DNA of 64,000 nt from positions 29,768 to 93,767 of the forward strand of contig BLLX01000002.1 of NCBI GenBank assembly GCA_011959405.1, given 5' to 3'. Under the pieces are notes generated by a model. The model saw only the letters and a program-made list of their open reading frames with translations, made no database searches and was not told where the DNA came from. How positions within the stretch are numbered: position 1 is the stretch's first letter; every line of letters starts with the position of its first letter. This DNA is from Muribaculaceae bacterium (GTDB taxonomy: Bacteria; Bacteroidota; Bacteroidia; Bacteroidales; Muribaculaceae). Positions 38,354 to 48,380 of the stretch are shown here, piece by piece. The translations under genes and the position numbers were made by a program.

Positions 38354-40231
38354 TCATTCAAACTCGATAAGGTCTGCTTCAAGGCCCACCACGTCACCGG
38401 GATTGACAAGAACCCGCTTAACTACAGCATCTTCGGATGCCTCGACCTCGTTTTCCATCTTCATGGCCTCATAGACCAGAACGATCTGACCTTTTTTCAC
38501 CTTGTCGCCGGCTTTAACACCAATGCTTATGATCGTGCCGCCCATCGGAGCCTTAATTGTAGGACCGGTAACCGGCTCTACCGGTGTTTTTGCAGCAGCT
38601 ACTTCCGCAGCAACTTTTGCAGCGGCAGCGGCGGCAGCACGTTCAGCTGCATGTGCGGCATCATATTCTTCCTGACGGCGCTTGCGCAGGAATCCAGTAG
38701 CCACAGCAGGCAGCAACTCCAGCAGCAGTTCTTCCTCTCCATTGGATGCAAGCTTTACGTTATCCAACTCAGGCAGCACAGGATTTTCAGGCTTTTTGTA
38801 TTTGGATGTATCGTATGCTGTTTCAACAGGAGATCCTGTAATTTTCTCACGGAAAGAAGGATCAATCGCCACAGGAGTATGGCCGTATTCACCTTTTACC
38901 AGAGAAATGAACTGCAGCGACGGTGTGCTGTAGTCAGGATTGCCTTTCTTGCGGTCAAGAGCAAGGCTGACAGCCTGTGATCCGACAATCTGGCTTGTGG
39001 GTGTTACCAGCGGAATCAGACCGGCATCACGACGCACCTTCGGGATCAGGCGCATGGCATCATCCAGCAGTTCGGAAGCCTGAAGCTGCTTAAGCTGTGC
39101 CACCATGTTGGAGTACATTCCTCCGGGCACCTCAGCCTCTCGCACCAGTTCGTTAGGTTTCGGGAAACCGAAATATTCCTCAATCTTATGACAGATATCC
39201 AGCAGATGTGCTTCATCAAGAGCCTTGGCTGCAGCAATCGCCTGATCGAACAGAGCATCAACCTCTGCAGGCAGACTGTCTGTAAGCGGATCGAAGTGGC
39301 GGGGGAAATGGTCTTTCTGCAAATCAAATGCAGCAAGGTTACGGCGGATATCAACAAGCTGCTCGCGGATCTCACCCACAACCTTCATGTCACATTCCAC
39401 TTCCACACCAAGTTTCTTACAGAAAATATAAATAAGTTCAATGGCCGGTGCTGCCGATCCGCCGCCAAAATACCAAATATTGGTATCCAGAATATCAACT
39501 CCATTGAGAATGGCCATGAGAGAAGATGCCAGACCATAGCCGGGAGTACAATGCGTGTGGAAATCCACCGGCACAGACAGATTCTTCTTCAGGGCAGAGA
39601 TGATAGAAGCCGCACGAAGAGGATTGACCAGACCAGCCATATCCTTCAGTGTGATAATTTTGGCACCTATCGACTCCATCTCCTTGGCTTTGTTCACAAA
39701 ATATTCGTCGGTAAAGATTTTCTCAGGTTTCTTTCCGAACAGTTTTGCAAAAAATCCTTTCGGCTCTTCGGTCTTCGGGTCGACAGTATAGCAAACCGCA
39801 CCGTCGGGTATGCCTCCAAGCTCATTGAATTTCTTTATGGAGAAACGCACATTGTCTATATCATTCAGTGCGTCAAATATGCGCATCACATTCAAGCCAT
39901 TCTTTATAGCTTCTTTATAGAAACCCTCCAGAACAGAATCGGGATACGGCACATAGCCGAACAGATTACGTCCTCTGGACAATGCTGTGAGCAGCGATTT
40001 GCCGTTCATGACCTTGCTGACGGCGCGCAGACGATTCCACGGAGATTCGTCAAGATATCGCATCACCGAGTCAGGCACGGCACCGCCCCACACTTCAATT
40101 GCATAAAAACCTGCTTTTTCATAATACGGGAGCAGACGGTCAATATCAGCCTGCGACATGCGGGTAGCGAACAGCGACTGCTGGCCGTCACGCATTGTCA
40201 AGTCGCGTATTTTTAATTTTCGTGAGTCCAT
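38354..40231 (-). CDS. oadA: Oxaloacetate decarboxylase alpha / carboxyltransferase-type protein with C-terminal biotinyl domain
   Basis: LKIRDLTMRDGQQSLFATRM; DFHTHCTPGYGLASSLMAILNGVDILDT; biotin motif VYEAMKMENEVEA; Ala-rich linker. Start at 40231 preferred. Confidence 0.9.
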   Translation of the reverse strand: MDSRKLKIRDLTMRDGQQSLFATRMSQADIDRLLPYYEKAGFYAIEVWGGAVPDSVMRYLDESPWNRLRAVSKVMNGKSLLTALSRGRNLFGYVPYPDSVLEGFYKEAIKNGLNVMRIFDALNDIDNVRFSIKKFNELGGIPDGAVCYTVDPKTEEPKGFFAKLFGKKPEKIFTDEYFVNKAKEMESIGAKIITLKDMAGLVNPLRAASIISALKKNLSVPVDFHTHCTPGYGLASSLMAILNGVDILDTNIWYFGGGSAAPAIELIYIFCKKLGVEVECDMKVVGEIREQLVDIRRNLAAFDLQKDHFPRHFDPLTDSLPAEVDALFDQAIAAAKALDEAHLLDICHKIEEYFGFPKPNELVREAEVPGGMYSNMVAQLKQLQASELLDDAMRLIPKVRRDAGLIPLVTPTSQIVGSQAVSLALDRKKGNPDYSTPSLQFISLVKGEYGHTPVAIDPSFREKITGSPVETAYDTSKYKKPENPVLPELDNVKLASNGEEELLLELLPAVATGFLRKRRQEEYDAAHAAERAAAAAAAKVAAEVAAAKTPVEPVTGPTIKAPMGGTIISIGVKAGDKVKKGQIVLVYEAMKMENEVEASEDAVVKRVLVNPGDVVGLEADLIEFE

Positions 40232-40281
40232 AATAATGGCTATGAATAATTTAGAAATTGTTACCTGAATAAATATCGGTG

Positions 40282-40289
40282 CAAAGTTA
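40282..40289 (-). promoter_or_regulatory. Candidate -7 element (TAACTTTG) for the oadA-like gene
   Basis: CAAAGTTA on the plus strand about 50 bp upstream of the start. Confidence 0.4.
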
Positions 40290-40385
40290 CTAAACATTCC
40301 CCAAATACGGAATTTTTCAACGATTTTTACGACAAAAAGGGGCCTGACACCGCCATAGGGCCACCTATATCTAACAATTTACAGA

Positions 40386-41108
40386 TTAATCCACATCAAC
40401 CGATTCACCCGGCGAACGCAGGCAGTGTCCGCTTGTGACAGACGCGTCCATACCGCCGACAAACCCGCAGACCTCCTTATATTGCCCGTCGAAGTGCATC
40501 GGAAAGAAATATTTCACCTTCACCTCTTTTAAGAATTCTTTGGCTCCGACCGCATAATCAGCTCCCAGTCTCGGATCCACAGCCAACATGGCGATGTCCA
40601 CATACCGCACTTCCGACGATATACGACGCAATTCTTTATAATACGCATCGGCAGCTTGCCGCACTTCTTCATCTGTGGATTCTTCTTTCCAATGCCACAG
40701 ATTCAAATCGCCGCCATGAAACACGCTTTTGCCATCAGCAAGCTCTACAAGAAAACTGACCCCGGCATCCGTAGATCCGTATGCTTTGATTCGTCTTATT
40801 CCATAAATATTTTCAACGACATCACCAGCACTCAGTCCGGCAGTACGAAGAGTAGACGGCACATACCTCTGGGCTACATCATCAGACAGCACATAAGTAC
40901 GCTCATGATTCTGCGCGATTTCAAATATTCCCGGATTAAAATGATCGCGATGATGATGTGAAACGAAAAACACCACCGGCAACGACGGATTCCCGTGCAA
41001 AATACGCTGAAGCGCATGAGACGGATCCCGATAATAATCAAATACCAATATTGTATCAGGTGCCGACAGCACAAAACCGCTATGGTCCAGATATGTCACT
41101 TTAATCAT
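40386..41108 (-). CDS. MBL-fold metallo-hydrolase
   Basis: MIKVTYLDHSGFVLSAPDTILVFDYYRD; FVSHHHRDHFNPGIF; FHGGDLNLWHW; FFPMHFDGQ. Confidence 0.88.
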   Translation of the reverse strand: MIKVTYLDHSGFVLSAPDTILVFDYYRDPSHALQRILHGNPSLPVVFFVSHHHRDHFNPGIFEIAQNHERTYVLSDDVAQRYVPSTLRTAGLSAGDVVENIYGIRRIKAYGSTDAGVSFLVELADGKSVFHGGDLNLWHWKEESTDEEVRQAADAYYKELRRISSEVRYVDIAMLAVDPRLGADYAVGAKEFLKEVKVKYFFPMHFDGQYKEVCGFVGGMDASVTSGHCLRSPGESVDVD

Positions 41109-41178
41109 ATACACAATGGCGGCGGGCATAAAGACAAAACGCCGTCACTATGATAAACACCATAAGGGCAAACCGTGT

Positions 41179-42840
41179 TCACACAAACACAAGAACCAAC
41201 ACCTGCGCCAGCACCACACGGGCAAACATCGTGAGAGGATATACCGTAGCATAACATACGGCAGGATTGTCGCCCGGAATATTCTCATTGGCATAGGTCA
41301 AAGCCATGGGATTGGCCATAGCGCCACAGACCATCCCACATGCAGATCCGAAATCCAGCCGCCACAGTCTCATAGACAATATAGTCATAATGACCGATGG
41401 AACCAGCGTGATTATAAATCCCATACCGATCCATATAAGGCCGTCGGCTTCCATGATAGTATCCACAAAATCCGCGCCGGCACTTAATCCAAGACATGCC
41501 AGAAACAGCGACAAGCCTATCCCCCTAAGCATCAGATTTGCCGAACGGGTAGTATAAGTGACCAGATGAAACCTCGGGCCGAAACGCCCGATCAGTATTC
41601 CCACAATAATCGGACCGCCGGCCAGCCCCAGCTTGATGGGCGCACCGATACCCGGCAGCACTACAGGCACCGATCCTACTATCAATCCCAATACAATGCC
41701 TATGAAGATAGCCGCAAGATTAGGATCCTTGAGGTCAACTGCGGTATTACCGAGAAGTTTTTCCACATTCTCCACGGCCACGGTCTCGCCCACCACCGTA
41801 AGCCGGTCGCCAAGCTGAAGCACCAGCCCCGGAGTTGCAAGCAAACGCACACCGGCACGGCTCACACGGCTGATGTTTATACCGTAACTGTTGCGCAGAC
41901 GGAGTGCTCCGAGCTTTTTGCCATTGATTTCCGGCCGACTGACTATTATATGCTTGGAGATAAGACGCGAGTCGATAGCATCCCAGTCTATATCATCTTT
42001 ATTCCAGTCTTTATTATCCTGATGACCAAACAATGCGGTAAGCACAGGAGTGTCACGGTCTGTCGACACCACCAGCAGCCGGTCGCCCTGATTCAGCACG
42101 GTTTCCGAAGTCGGAATGCTCACATCGCCGGCACGCCACAGACGCGAAATCACGAATTTATGCGGAGTCAGAGACGCCACCTGCTTTATGCTCATACCGT
42201 AAATGCCGGGGTTTTCCACCTCAAAAGCAGCGATAAACGTATGATTGGAATCAGTATGGTCTGCCATATCTATATCCGACTGACGGACAACAAGTTTCCG
42301 CACCAATGCAAAAGCGATTATCACTCCCACCACTCCAAGCGGATAAGTGACCGCACAGCTCAAAGCTGCCCCTGCCGATGGAAGGCCTAACTGCTGCAGT
42401 GTCTGCTGTGCCGCGCCAAGAGCCGGCGTATTGGTGGTTGCGCCACTGAGGATGCCCACCATATCACTCATGGGAATGTTCCATATCAGCGACATCCCCA
42501 CAGCTGTCAGCGTTCCAAGAATCACCAGCCCCATGCCGAGCATGTTGAGCTTCACCCCTCCGCTACGAAAAGAGCCGAAAAAACCGGGACCGACTTTCAG
42601 TCCAAGCTCATAAACAAACAGAACCAAGCCGAAACTCTGGGCATAGTCAAGCATTCCCGGAGCTATCGAAAACCCAAGATGACCGGCAAGAATTCCGGCA
42701 AAAAACACACACGTGACACCAAGACTGACTCCCATCAGCCTGATTTTTCCGAAACCGAGACCGGCGGCTATGATAATCGAAATCACCACAACGGCCTGAA
42801 GGCCGGAATGATCCACAAATACGCTGTCAAGCCATTCCAT
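41179..42840 (-). CDS. Putative transporter of the AspT/YidE/YbjL family with RCK_C (TrkA-C) domains
   Basis: VFVYELGLKVGPGFFGSFRSGGVKLN; MVGILSGATTNTPALGAAQQ; two TrkA-C-like segments; C-terminal duplicated TM block. Confidence 0.88.
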   Translation of the reverse strand: MEWLDSVFVDHSGLQAVVVISIIIAAGLGFGKIRLMGVSLGVTCVFFAGILAGHLGFSIAPGMLDYAQSFGLVLFVYELGLKVGPGFFGSFRSGGVKLNMLGMGLVILGTLTAVGMSLIWNIPMSDMVGILSGATTNTPALGAAQQTLQQLGLPSAGAALSCAVTYPLGVVGVIIAFALVRKLVVRQSDIDMADHTDSNHTFIAAFEVENPGIYGMSIKQVASLTPHKFVISRLWRAGDVSIPTSETVLNQGDRLLVVSTDRDTPVLTALFGHQDNKDWNKDDIDWDAIDSRLISKHIIVSRPEINGKKLGALRLRNSYGINISRVSRAGVRLLATPGLVLQLGDRLTVVGETVAVENVEKLLGNTAVDLKDPNLAAIFIGIVLGLIVGSVPVVLPGIGAPIKLGLAGGPIIVGILIGRFGPRFHLVTYTTRSANLMLRGIGLSLFLACLGLSAGADFVDTIMEADGLIWIGMGFIITLVPSVIMTILSMRLWRLDFGSACGMVCGAMANPMALTYANENIPGDNPAVCYATVYPLTMFARVVLAQVLVLVFV

Positions 42841-42886
42841 GAGTACAAAGTTACACATTTTTAATATATTTCACATTTATTTTATC

Positions 42887-42894
42887 TAACTTTG
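42887..42894 (+). promoter_or_regulatory. Candidate -7 element (TAACTTTG) for the M6 protease gene
   Basis: TAnnTTTG match; a second, divergent match (CAAAGTTA) lies at 42846-42853 for the transporter gene. Confidence 0.5.
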
Positions 42895-42941
42895 CGATCA
42901 GGCCCGCTTTTTATTCACAATGTTCATATTATCCCAACATT

Positions 42942-45900
42942 ATGCATATGCGCAAATCTTTATCAGCAGCGTTTCTGATGACGTTATGCGGAGCATCTAC
43001 GGCATTTGCCGTTCCCGCAAGACCGGAACCTGTGAAATATACACAGCCTGACGGCTCCGTCATCATGGTACGGATCGAAGGTGATGAATTTTCCCACCGC
43101 TATTTCACCGCCGACAATACCCCCCTTCGTATGGATGCTGACGGATTCCTTAAACAAGCGTCACTTGACGACACCGTAGAGTCGCTTACCATAAACAACG
43201 GACTTGCCCGTCCCCTCATGCGCGCCGCAGGAGTAAAAAGCGATGCAACTTTCACCCGTAAAGGAAATGTCAGAGCCTGCGTGATATTGGTCGAATTTTC
43301 CGATGTTAAATTCTCCACTCCAAATCCTCAACAATACTTCAACCGGTGGCTCAATGAAGAAGGTTTCAGTGAAAATTCCGCCCCGGGATCCGTACGCGAC
43401 TATTTCATCAACCAATCCGAAGGTCAATTCATTCCTCACTTCGACGTGTACGGACCTGTGACCATGAGCTATACACGCGCTAAAAATTCATCGTCAAGCA
43501 ACGCATATAAGGTGATCCACGACGCTGCAGGAGCAATAGACAGTTATGTCGACTTCGCCGACTACGACGTGAACGGCGACGGCGATGTCGACAACGTATA
43601 TGTGATAATTGCCGGACAGGCTGGCAACAACGGCGGAACAAACTCGTTCTGGCCACACAATTCCACATGCCCGACCAACATATTCCAGCGCAAAAAAGTA
43701 GATGGCAAGACCCTTGTACATTATGCACTGTGCGGCGAACTGTCAAACGACGGAACATCGCCGGACGGGATGGGAACATTCATTCATGAGTTCGGCCATG
43801 TGCTCGGCCTGCCGGACCTCTATGACACAAATACCCAAAACGATTATACCCCCGGGGTCTGGGACGTGATGGACATAGGCTGTTATCTCGACAACGGACG
43901 GCGTCCGTGCAACTACAGCGCCCACGAACGATGTGCACTGGACTGGCTCACCCCTGTCACCATTGGCTCTCCCGCATCGGTGCGCCTGCCCAACATGGAC
44001 GACAAGGCTTTCTGTGTAAAAATAGAAACAGGACGTGAAAACGACTACTATCTGCTTGAAAACCGGGTTAAAACCAGATTTGACAACTATCTTTATGGCA
44101 ATGGCGGAATGCTGATATGGCACATTGACGCAGCCAACTCTAATATTGCCAACAAGCCAAACAACAATGTCAACCATCTGGCTGTGGATCTGGTGCGTGC
44201 CGACAACAAAGCCGGCATGGACACATACGACAATATCGCCAACGACGCATGGCCCGGCGGTACCAACAATACATCGTTCACATCTTCGTCCTCTCCGGCC
44301 ATGACCCGGTGGGAATCATCGTCAGGCACAAACCGCATCGCAGTCGAGGGCAAACCTGTCACCAATATAAAACGCGCAGCAGACGGAACGGTGTCATTCG
44401 ACTTCATGGGAGGAAGTTCCACCAATATCATATCGCCGGACCCCGTTGATCTCTACACCTACACCGTAAGCGCCTCACCGTCACAAGGCGGCATTGTGTA
44501 CATCGGCTCTGACCGCAACGCCATTTCCGTATCCTTCTCGAAAGACCAACCGGTAGCCCTGCATGCCGAAGCCACACAATACTACACATTGGAAAAATGG
44601 ACACGCAACGGTGAATTCATAGGCCGGAATGCCACTATATATTATAGCGCGTCAGAAAAAACAGCAGGCGCCTATATAGCCCATTTCAAAAGAAACGATG
44701 ACGCTCCTTTGGAATATTGCTATCCGTCAGGCAATCTGAATATCCTCGACCAGTTTGGCGACCGCTATACATCCTCAATAACCATATCCGACAATGCCGG
44801 ATCAGCAGAAACCGTAATCGGCACACTTCAAAGCGGCAAAACAGACGCAATATATATCGACGCCACATCGCAATCATTTGCGACGAAGGCCGGAGCGACC
44901 GTCACACTGACTCCATCGACAATCGGAGCCTGGATGCACACATATCTGTATATCGACTGGAATGGCGACGGGTTCAACTACTCTTCTCCATCCGATTATC
45001 TGGACCCACAAAACGATTATGCCATCAAACCAGGAGCAGATCTTGTATATTACTCCAATTGGTGCCCCACAGGAAACGATCCGTCGTCATCAGACAAATG
45101 GTATAGCTCCACAGGGGTGCTCGGCACTTCCGGAAATGTGCACGACCACAATCCTTCCGCACCGATAACATTCACCATCCCCGAAACCGTCAACGCCGGA
45201 TCATACCGTATCAGGTTCAAATGCCACTGGTGCTCGCTTGACCCATGCGGAGGACAAGACAGCAACACCAGCCCCGACAATGCAATCGAGAAAGTTGGCG
45301 GCATAATAGCCGACTTCACTCTCACAATCCAGGAATCTGAAAAATACGACATAACGGTCAACGCTGCTCCGGAAACAGGCGGCAACGCATACATAAATGG
45401 AAACGAAAACGACAAAAAAATAGAGATAAGCGGCTCCGATACCAACCGGTCTGTAACGCTCAATGCCGATGCCGCCGACGGATTCATATTCAAGTCGTGG
45501 ACACATACAGATCGTAACGGCACCAAGGCAGTAGTATCCTCCAACCCGGAATATACGATTGAACGAGTCAATGCCGAAACAGACGGGACCTACAGCGCTT
45601 TGTTCGAGATGCCTGTATCATCCAACTCATATCCGATTCCAGGATACGGAACTAACGACGATTATTTCCTGACATCCATCACCTCCGAAGGCGGATATAA
45701 CGGACAAAATATAGCTTATGCCGCAGCCGCCCACCCCGGCCAGTTCCATTCAGTGTTGATGGAAAGCAATGCTGTCACTGTATATGCAGGCAAATCGTTC
45801 TCCCTGCATCTGACGGCCAACGACCAAAGCAAGAACGACCAGAATCACATGCGCAACACCAAAGCGCACATATATGACGACTGGAACGCAACAGGCCACT

Positions 45901-46358
45901 TCGGCAACGACACACAGTATGGATTCTCCAACGGCACAAACGACAACAATACCGTGATGAATATAAGCCATAAAGTCAATGTGCCGGCAAACACAAAACA
46001 GGGGCTGTATTATATCCGAGCTCTTTACGTGCACTTCTCTCACAATGCCACCACGTCCGAATCCACCGACATAGACAAAGGCGTAAGCTATGACATTCCC
46101 GTTAAAGTGCTTAACGATATGTCGTCGCTTGAATCTGACGAGCTCCATATACAGGATACTGAAATCACTCCACACGGACTGTCTCTTCATATCCAGACAG
46201 CGCACAATTACACTACCATATTCATAAACGACATGACCGGACGACAGATATTTAGTGGCAGTGTTAATGCCGGCCAACACGTGATTCAGCTGCCGTCACA
46301 AGGTCTGTACATAGTCACAATCAACGGCGAGACAATCAAGATCGCCGCAAAAGACTAA
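42942..46358 (+). CDS. M6-family metalloprotease domain protein with bacterial-repeat-like and GEVED-like modules and a T9SS-like C-terminal domain
   Basis: Zinc motif FIHEFGHVLGLPDLYDT; repeat-like regions YTVSASPSQGGIVYIGSDRN... and YDITVNAAPETGGNAYINGNEN...; tail FINDMTGRQIFSGSVNAGQHVIQLPSQGLYIVTINGETIKIAAKD. Confidence 0.9.
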   Translation: MHMRKSLSAAFLMTLCGASTAFAVPARPEPVKYTQPDGSVIMVRIEGDEFSHRYFTADNTPLRMDADGFLKQASLDDTVESLTINNGLARPLMRAAGVKSDATFTRKGNVRACVILVEFSDVKFSTPNPQQYFNRWLNEEGFSENSAPGSVRDYFINQSEGQFIPHFDVYGPVTMSYTRAKNSSSSNAYKVIHDAAGAIDSYVDFADYDVNGDGDVDNVYVIIAGQAGNNGGTNSFWPHNSTCPTNIFQRKKVDGKTLVHYALCGELSNDGTSPDGMGTFIHEFGHVLGLPDLYDTNTQNDYTPGVWDVMDIGCYLDNGRRPCNYSAHERCALDWLTPVTIGSPASVRLPNMDDKAFCVKIETGRENDYYLLENRVKTRFDNYLYGNGGMLIWHIDAANSNIANKPNNNVNHLAVDLVRADNKAGMDTYDNIANDAWPGGTNNTSFTSSSSPAMTRWESSSGTNRIAVEGKPVTNIKRAADGTVSFDFMGGSSTNIISPDPVDLYTYTVSASPSQGGIVYIGSDRNAISVSFSKDQPVALHAEATQYYTLEKWTRNGEFIGRNATIYYSASEKTAGAYIAHFKRNDDAPLEYCYPSGNLNILDQFGDRYTSSITISDNAGSAETVIGTLQSGKTDAIYIDATSQSFATKAGATVTLTPSTIGAWMHTYLYIDWNGDGFNYSSPSDYLDPQNDYAIKPGADLVYYSNWCPTGNDPSSSDKWYSSTGVLGTSGNVHDHNPSAPITFTIPETVNAGSYRIRFKCHWCSLDPCGGQDSNTSPDNAIEKVGGIIADFTLTIQESEKYDITVNAAPETGGNAYINGNENDKKIEISGSDTNRSVTLNADAADGFIFKSWTHTDRNGTKAVVSSNPEYTIERVNAETDGTYSALFEMPVSSNSYPIPGYGTNDDYFLTSITSEGGYNGQNIAYAAAAHPGQFHSVLMESNAVTVYAGKSFSLHLTANDQSKNDQNHMRNTKAHIYDDWNATGHFGNDTQYGFSNGTNDNNTVMNISHKVNVPANTKQGLYYIRALYVHFSHNATTSESTDIDKGVSYDIPVKVLNDMSSLESDELHIQDTEITPHGLSLHIQTAHNYTTIFINDMTGRQIFSGSVNAGQHVIQLPSQGLYIVTINGETIKIAAKD

Positions 46359-46393
46359 CCCGTCGTCAGTATCTGACAATTGTAAATCAAAAA

Positions 46394-46435
46394 AATAATG
46401 GTCCCGCAGCCAAAGTCGGTTGCGGGACCATTATT
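46394..46435. terminator. Bidirectional hairpin terminator between convergent genes
   Basis: AATAATGGTCCCGCA / TGCGGGACCATTATT, perfect 15-bp stem. Confidence 0.85.
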
Positions 46436-46450
46436 AGAATCTGATATATC

Positions 46451-47749
46451 TCAACGTACTACCCGCACTTTAATTGCTTTGCCGGCTTGACGTTTGACGT
46501 AGATCTGTCCGCTAACCGGACTGTCCACGCGCATGCCCTGCAGGTTATAGTACTCGGCTGTGACATTATAGTCTGAAGCAACAGAGTTCACCCCAGAGTC
46601 GGTAAAAAGTGTGAGTGAGCCATCGGGTTGTTCATCACCCCAGTAGAAAAAACCGTCAGGTTCAACCTTAGTGCCGAAAGACGCATTACAGAAAGTGACT
46701 ATACCTTCCTCTTCGTTATAGTTGGAGATTCCTGCAAGATTTCCATCCTCAATGATTTCTTCTTTTGAAAAACCGAACAACAAACTGTAGTAACCTTCGG
46801 AATTAGTGCAAAGATACTGGTCATAGCCATCATTCAGTCCAGAAAACACAAGAGGATAAACCGTTACAAACTCAGGATCGGCAATAGAGAATACTATATA
46901 GCCAGTACCTTCACTGTTTAGATTTATATCGTAAAGCGGCGATGATTCTCCGTAAGGATTGACTATTCGGTAAAGTCCGTCAAAATCAACATTACGCTCT
47001 ACAACAACGTCATACGGCAACTCAGCGGGATCCACACCATATATTCCAAACATGAACCATGGATCTACAAAAGTGCTGTTGGAGTGAAAGACCCATCCTT
47101 CCTCAGGCATCTCATCAACCCAATCACCTTCAGCCTGACACAGGGAATTTTCGCTTGCCATAATAAAATATCCTCCGATTTCACTGTTGCCGAACGCTAT
47201 ACAGTCCTCTGGGGAGAATGTGACCTGCACACCGTCAAATGTCGCTTCAAGGTCTGAATTTACAATGGACGATGTCTCACCGCCATCGTTTATGACTATA
47301 TGATAGAAAAAACATTCCACACTTCCTGATTCGGTGTTGAATGATCCGACAAACTGGTTGCCTGGAATGGATATTTTGCCTGAGGTCTCGTCATATCCGG
47401 CAACAACGCCGAAATCATAGTCGAAGATCAACACTACAGAGTCGGCAGCTATTTCAGACGGATAGATCTCCACAGCGCCAACACTCTGCCCTTCATTGCT
47501 GATATGGCTGAAATATTGCCAGTCATAGTTGCCCATGAGCGAGCTGACAGGAATTATCTGGTCGCTTTCGGCCAATGTGGCTGTTTTTTCTGGCATTCCT
47601 TTTGTTACCAGACTCTTTTTGATTTTCACAGGCCGGTTTGATTCGATATTTTTCTGCAGCACAATATCGGTTGACAACACGTGCGGCGCTGCTTCCGCAG
47701 AAAGACACGTAAAAATCACGGACAAAACAAATGTGTAGAATTTTTTCAT
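46451..47749 (-). CDS. Secreted hypothetical protein with T9SS-like C-terminal tail
   Basis: Signal peptide MKKFYTFVLSVIFTCLSAEA; C-terminus EYYNLQGMRVDSPVSGQIYVKRQAGKAIKVRVVR. Confidence 0.75.
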   Translation of the reverse strand: MKKFYTFVLSVIFTCLSAEAAPHVLSTDIVLQKNIESNRPVKIKKSLVTKGMPEKTATLAESDQIIPVSSLMGNYDWQYFSHISNEGQSVGAVEIYPSEIAADSVVLIFDYDFGVVAGYDETSGKISIPGNQFVGSFNTESGSVECFFYHIVINDGGETSSIVNSDLEATFDGVQVTFSPEDCIAFGNSEIGGYFIMASENSLCQAEGDWVDEMPEEGWVFHSNSTFVDPWFMFGIYGVDPAELPYDVVVERNVDFDGLYRIVNPYGESSPLYDINLNSEGTGYIVFSIADPEFVTVYPLVFSGLNDGYDQYLCTNSEGYYSLLFGFSKEEIIEDGNLAGISNYNEEEGIVTFCNASFGTKVEPDGFFYWGDEQPDGSLTLFTDSGVNSVASDYNVTAEYYNLQGMRVDSPVSGQIYVKRQAGKAIKVRVVR

Positions 47750-47783
47750 AAAAATAAATAATAATGTGTTTATGGTTCAGCCA

Positions 47784-47814
47784 CAAAGTTAATTAAAAAA
47801 GCATGGCATCCAAA
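47784..47814 (-). promoter_or_regulatory. Candidate promoter (-7 TAACTTTG, -33 TTTG, 19-bp spacer)
   Basis: Plus-strand CAAAGTTA 47784-47791 and CAAA 47811-47814. Confidence 0.6.
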
Positions 47815-47912
47815 AATAAACGATAAAAAAGCGATGACACGCGTACTGTACGGAATATAATAGTACTTTTGCGGCTGACAGCAGAATCGGCTACAAAATA
47901 CATCGACCGAAT

Positions 47913-48368
47913 ATGATAACCGAGCTACAAAACCACATAGAGCCATGCCTGGACTATTGTGCATTGACCGACATCTGGAAAGCATCAGTAAAAGCTACCC
48001 ACGATTTCGTATCCGCAGACGATATTGAATTTTACAGCGACCGCATACCCCGTAACTACATGCCACAAATGGATATGTATGCGATCAGAGACGGCCACGG
48101 GCAATGGTGCGCTTTCATCGGGCTGAGCGCCGAAATGATCGAGATGCTGTTTGTCCGTCCCGACTCCATGGGAAAAGGTTACGGTTCGACACTGCTTAGA
48201 TTTGCGGTCGAGCAGAAAGGGATACGTAAGGTTGACGTAAACGAACAAAACACCCGCGCGTCATATTTCTACAAAAATCACGGTTTTTCAGTCACAGGAC
48301 GAGACGACACAGACGCAGAAGGCATGCCATACCCCATCCTGCATCTCGAACTCACAGAAGACAAGTAG
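47913..48368 (+). CDS. GNAT family N-acetyltransferase
   Basis: MIEMLFVRPDSMGKGYGSTLLRFAVEQKGIRKVDVNEQNTRASYFYKNHGFSVTGR; preceded by TACTTTTG at 47874-47881. Confidence 0.92.
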   Translation: MITELQNHIEPCLDYCALTDIWKASVKATHDFVSADDIEFYSDRIPRNYMPQMDMYAIRDGHGQWCAFIGLSAEMIEMLFVRPDSMGKGYGSTLLRFAVEQKGIRKVDVNEQNTRASYFYKNHGFSVTGRDDTDAEGMPYPILHLELTEDK

Positions 48369-48380
48369 CCGCAGCCGGGA

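Noticed and set aside
39188-40216. 342-aa ORF antisense to the oadA-like gene
   Set aside because: Shadow ORF with Cys/His/Ile-rich composition; the opposite strand has clear biotin and carboxyltransferase motifs.
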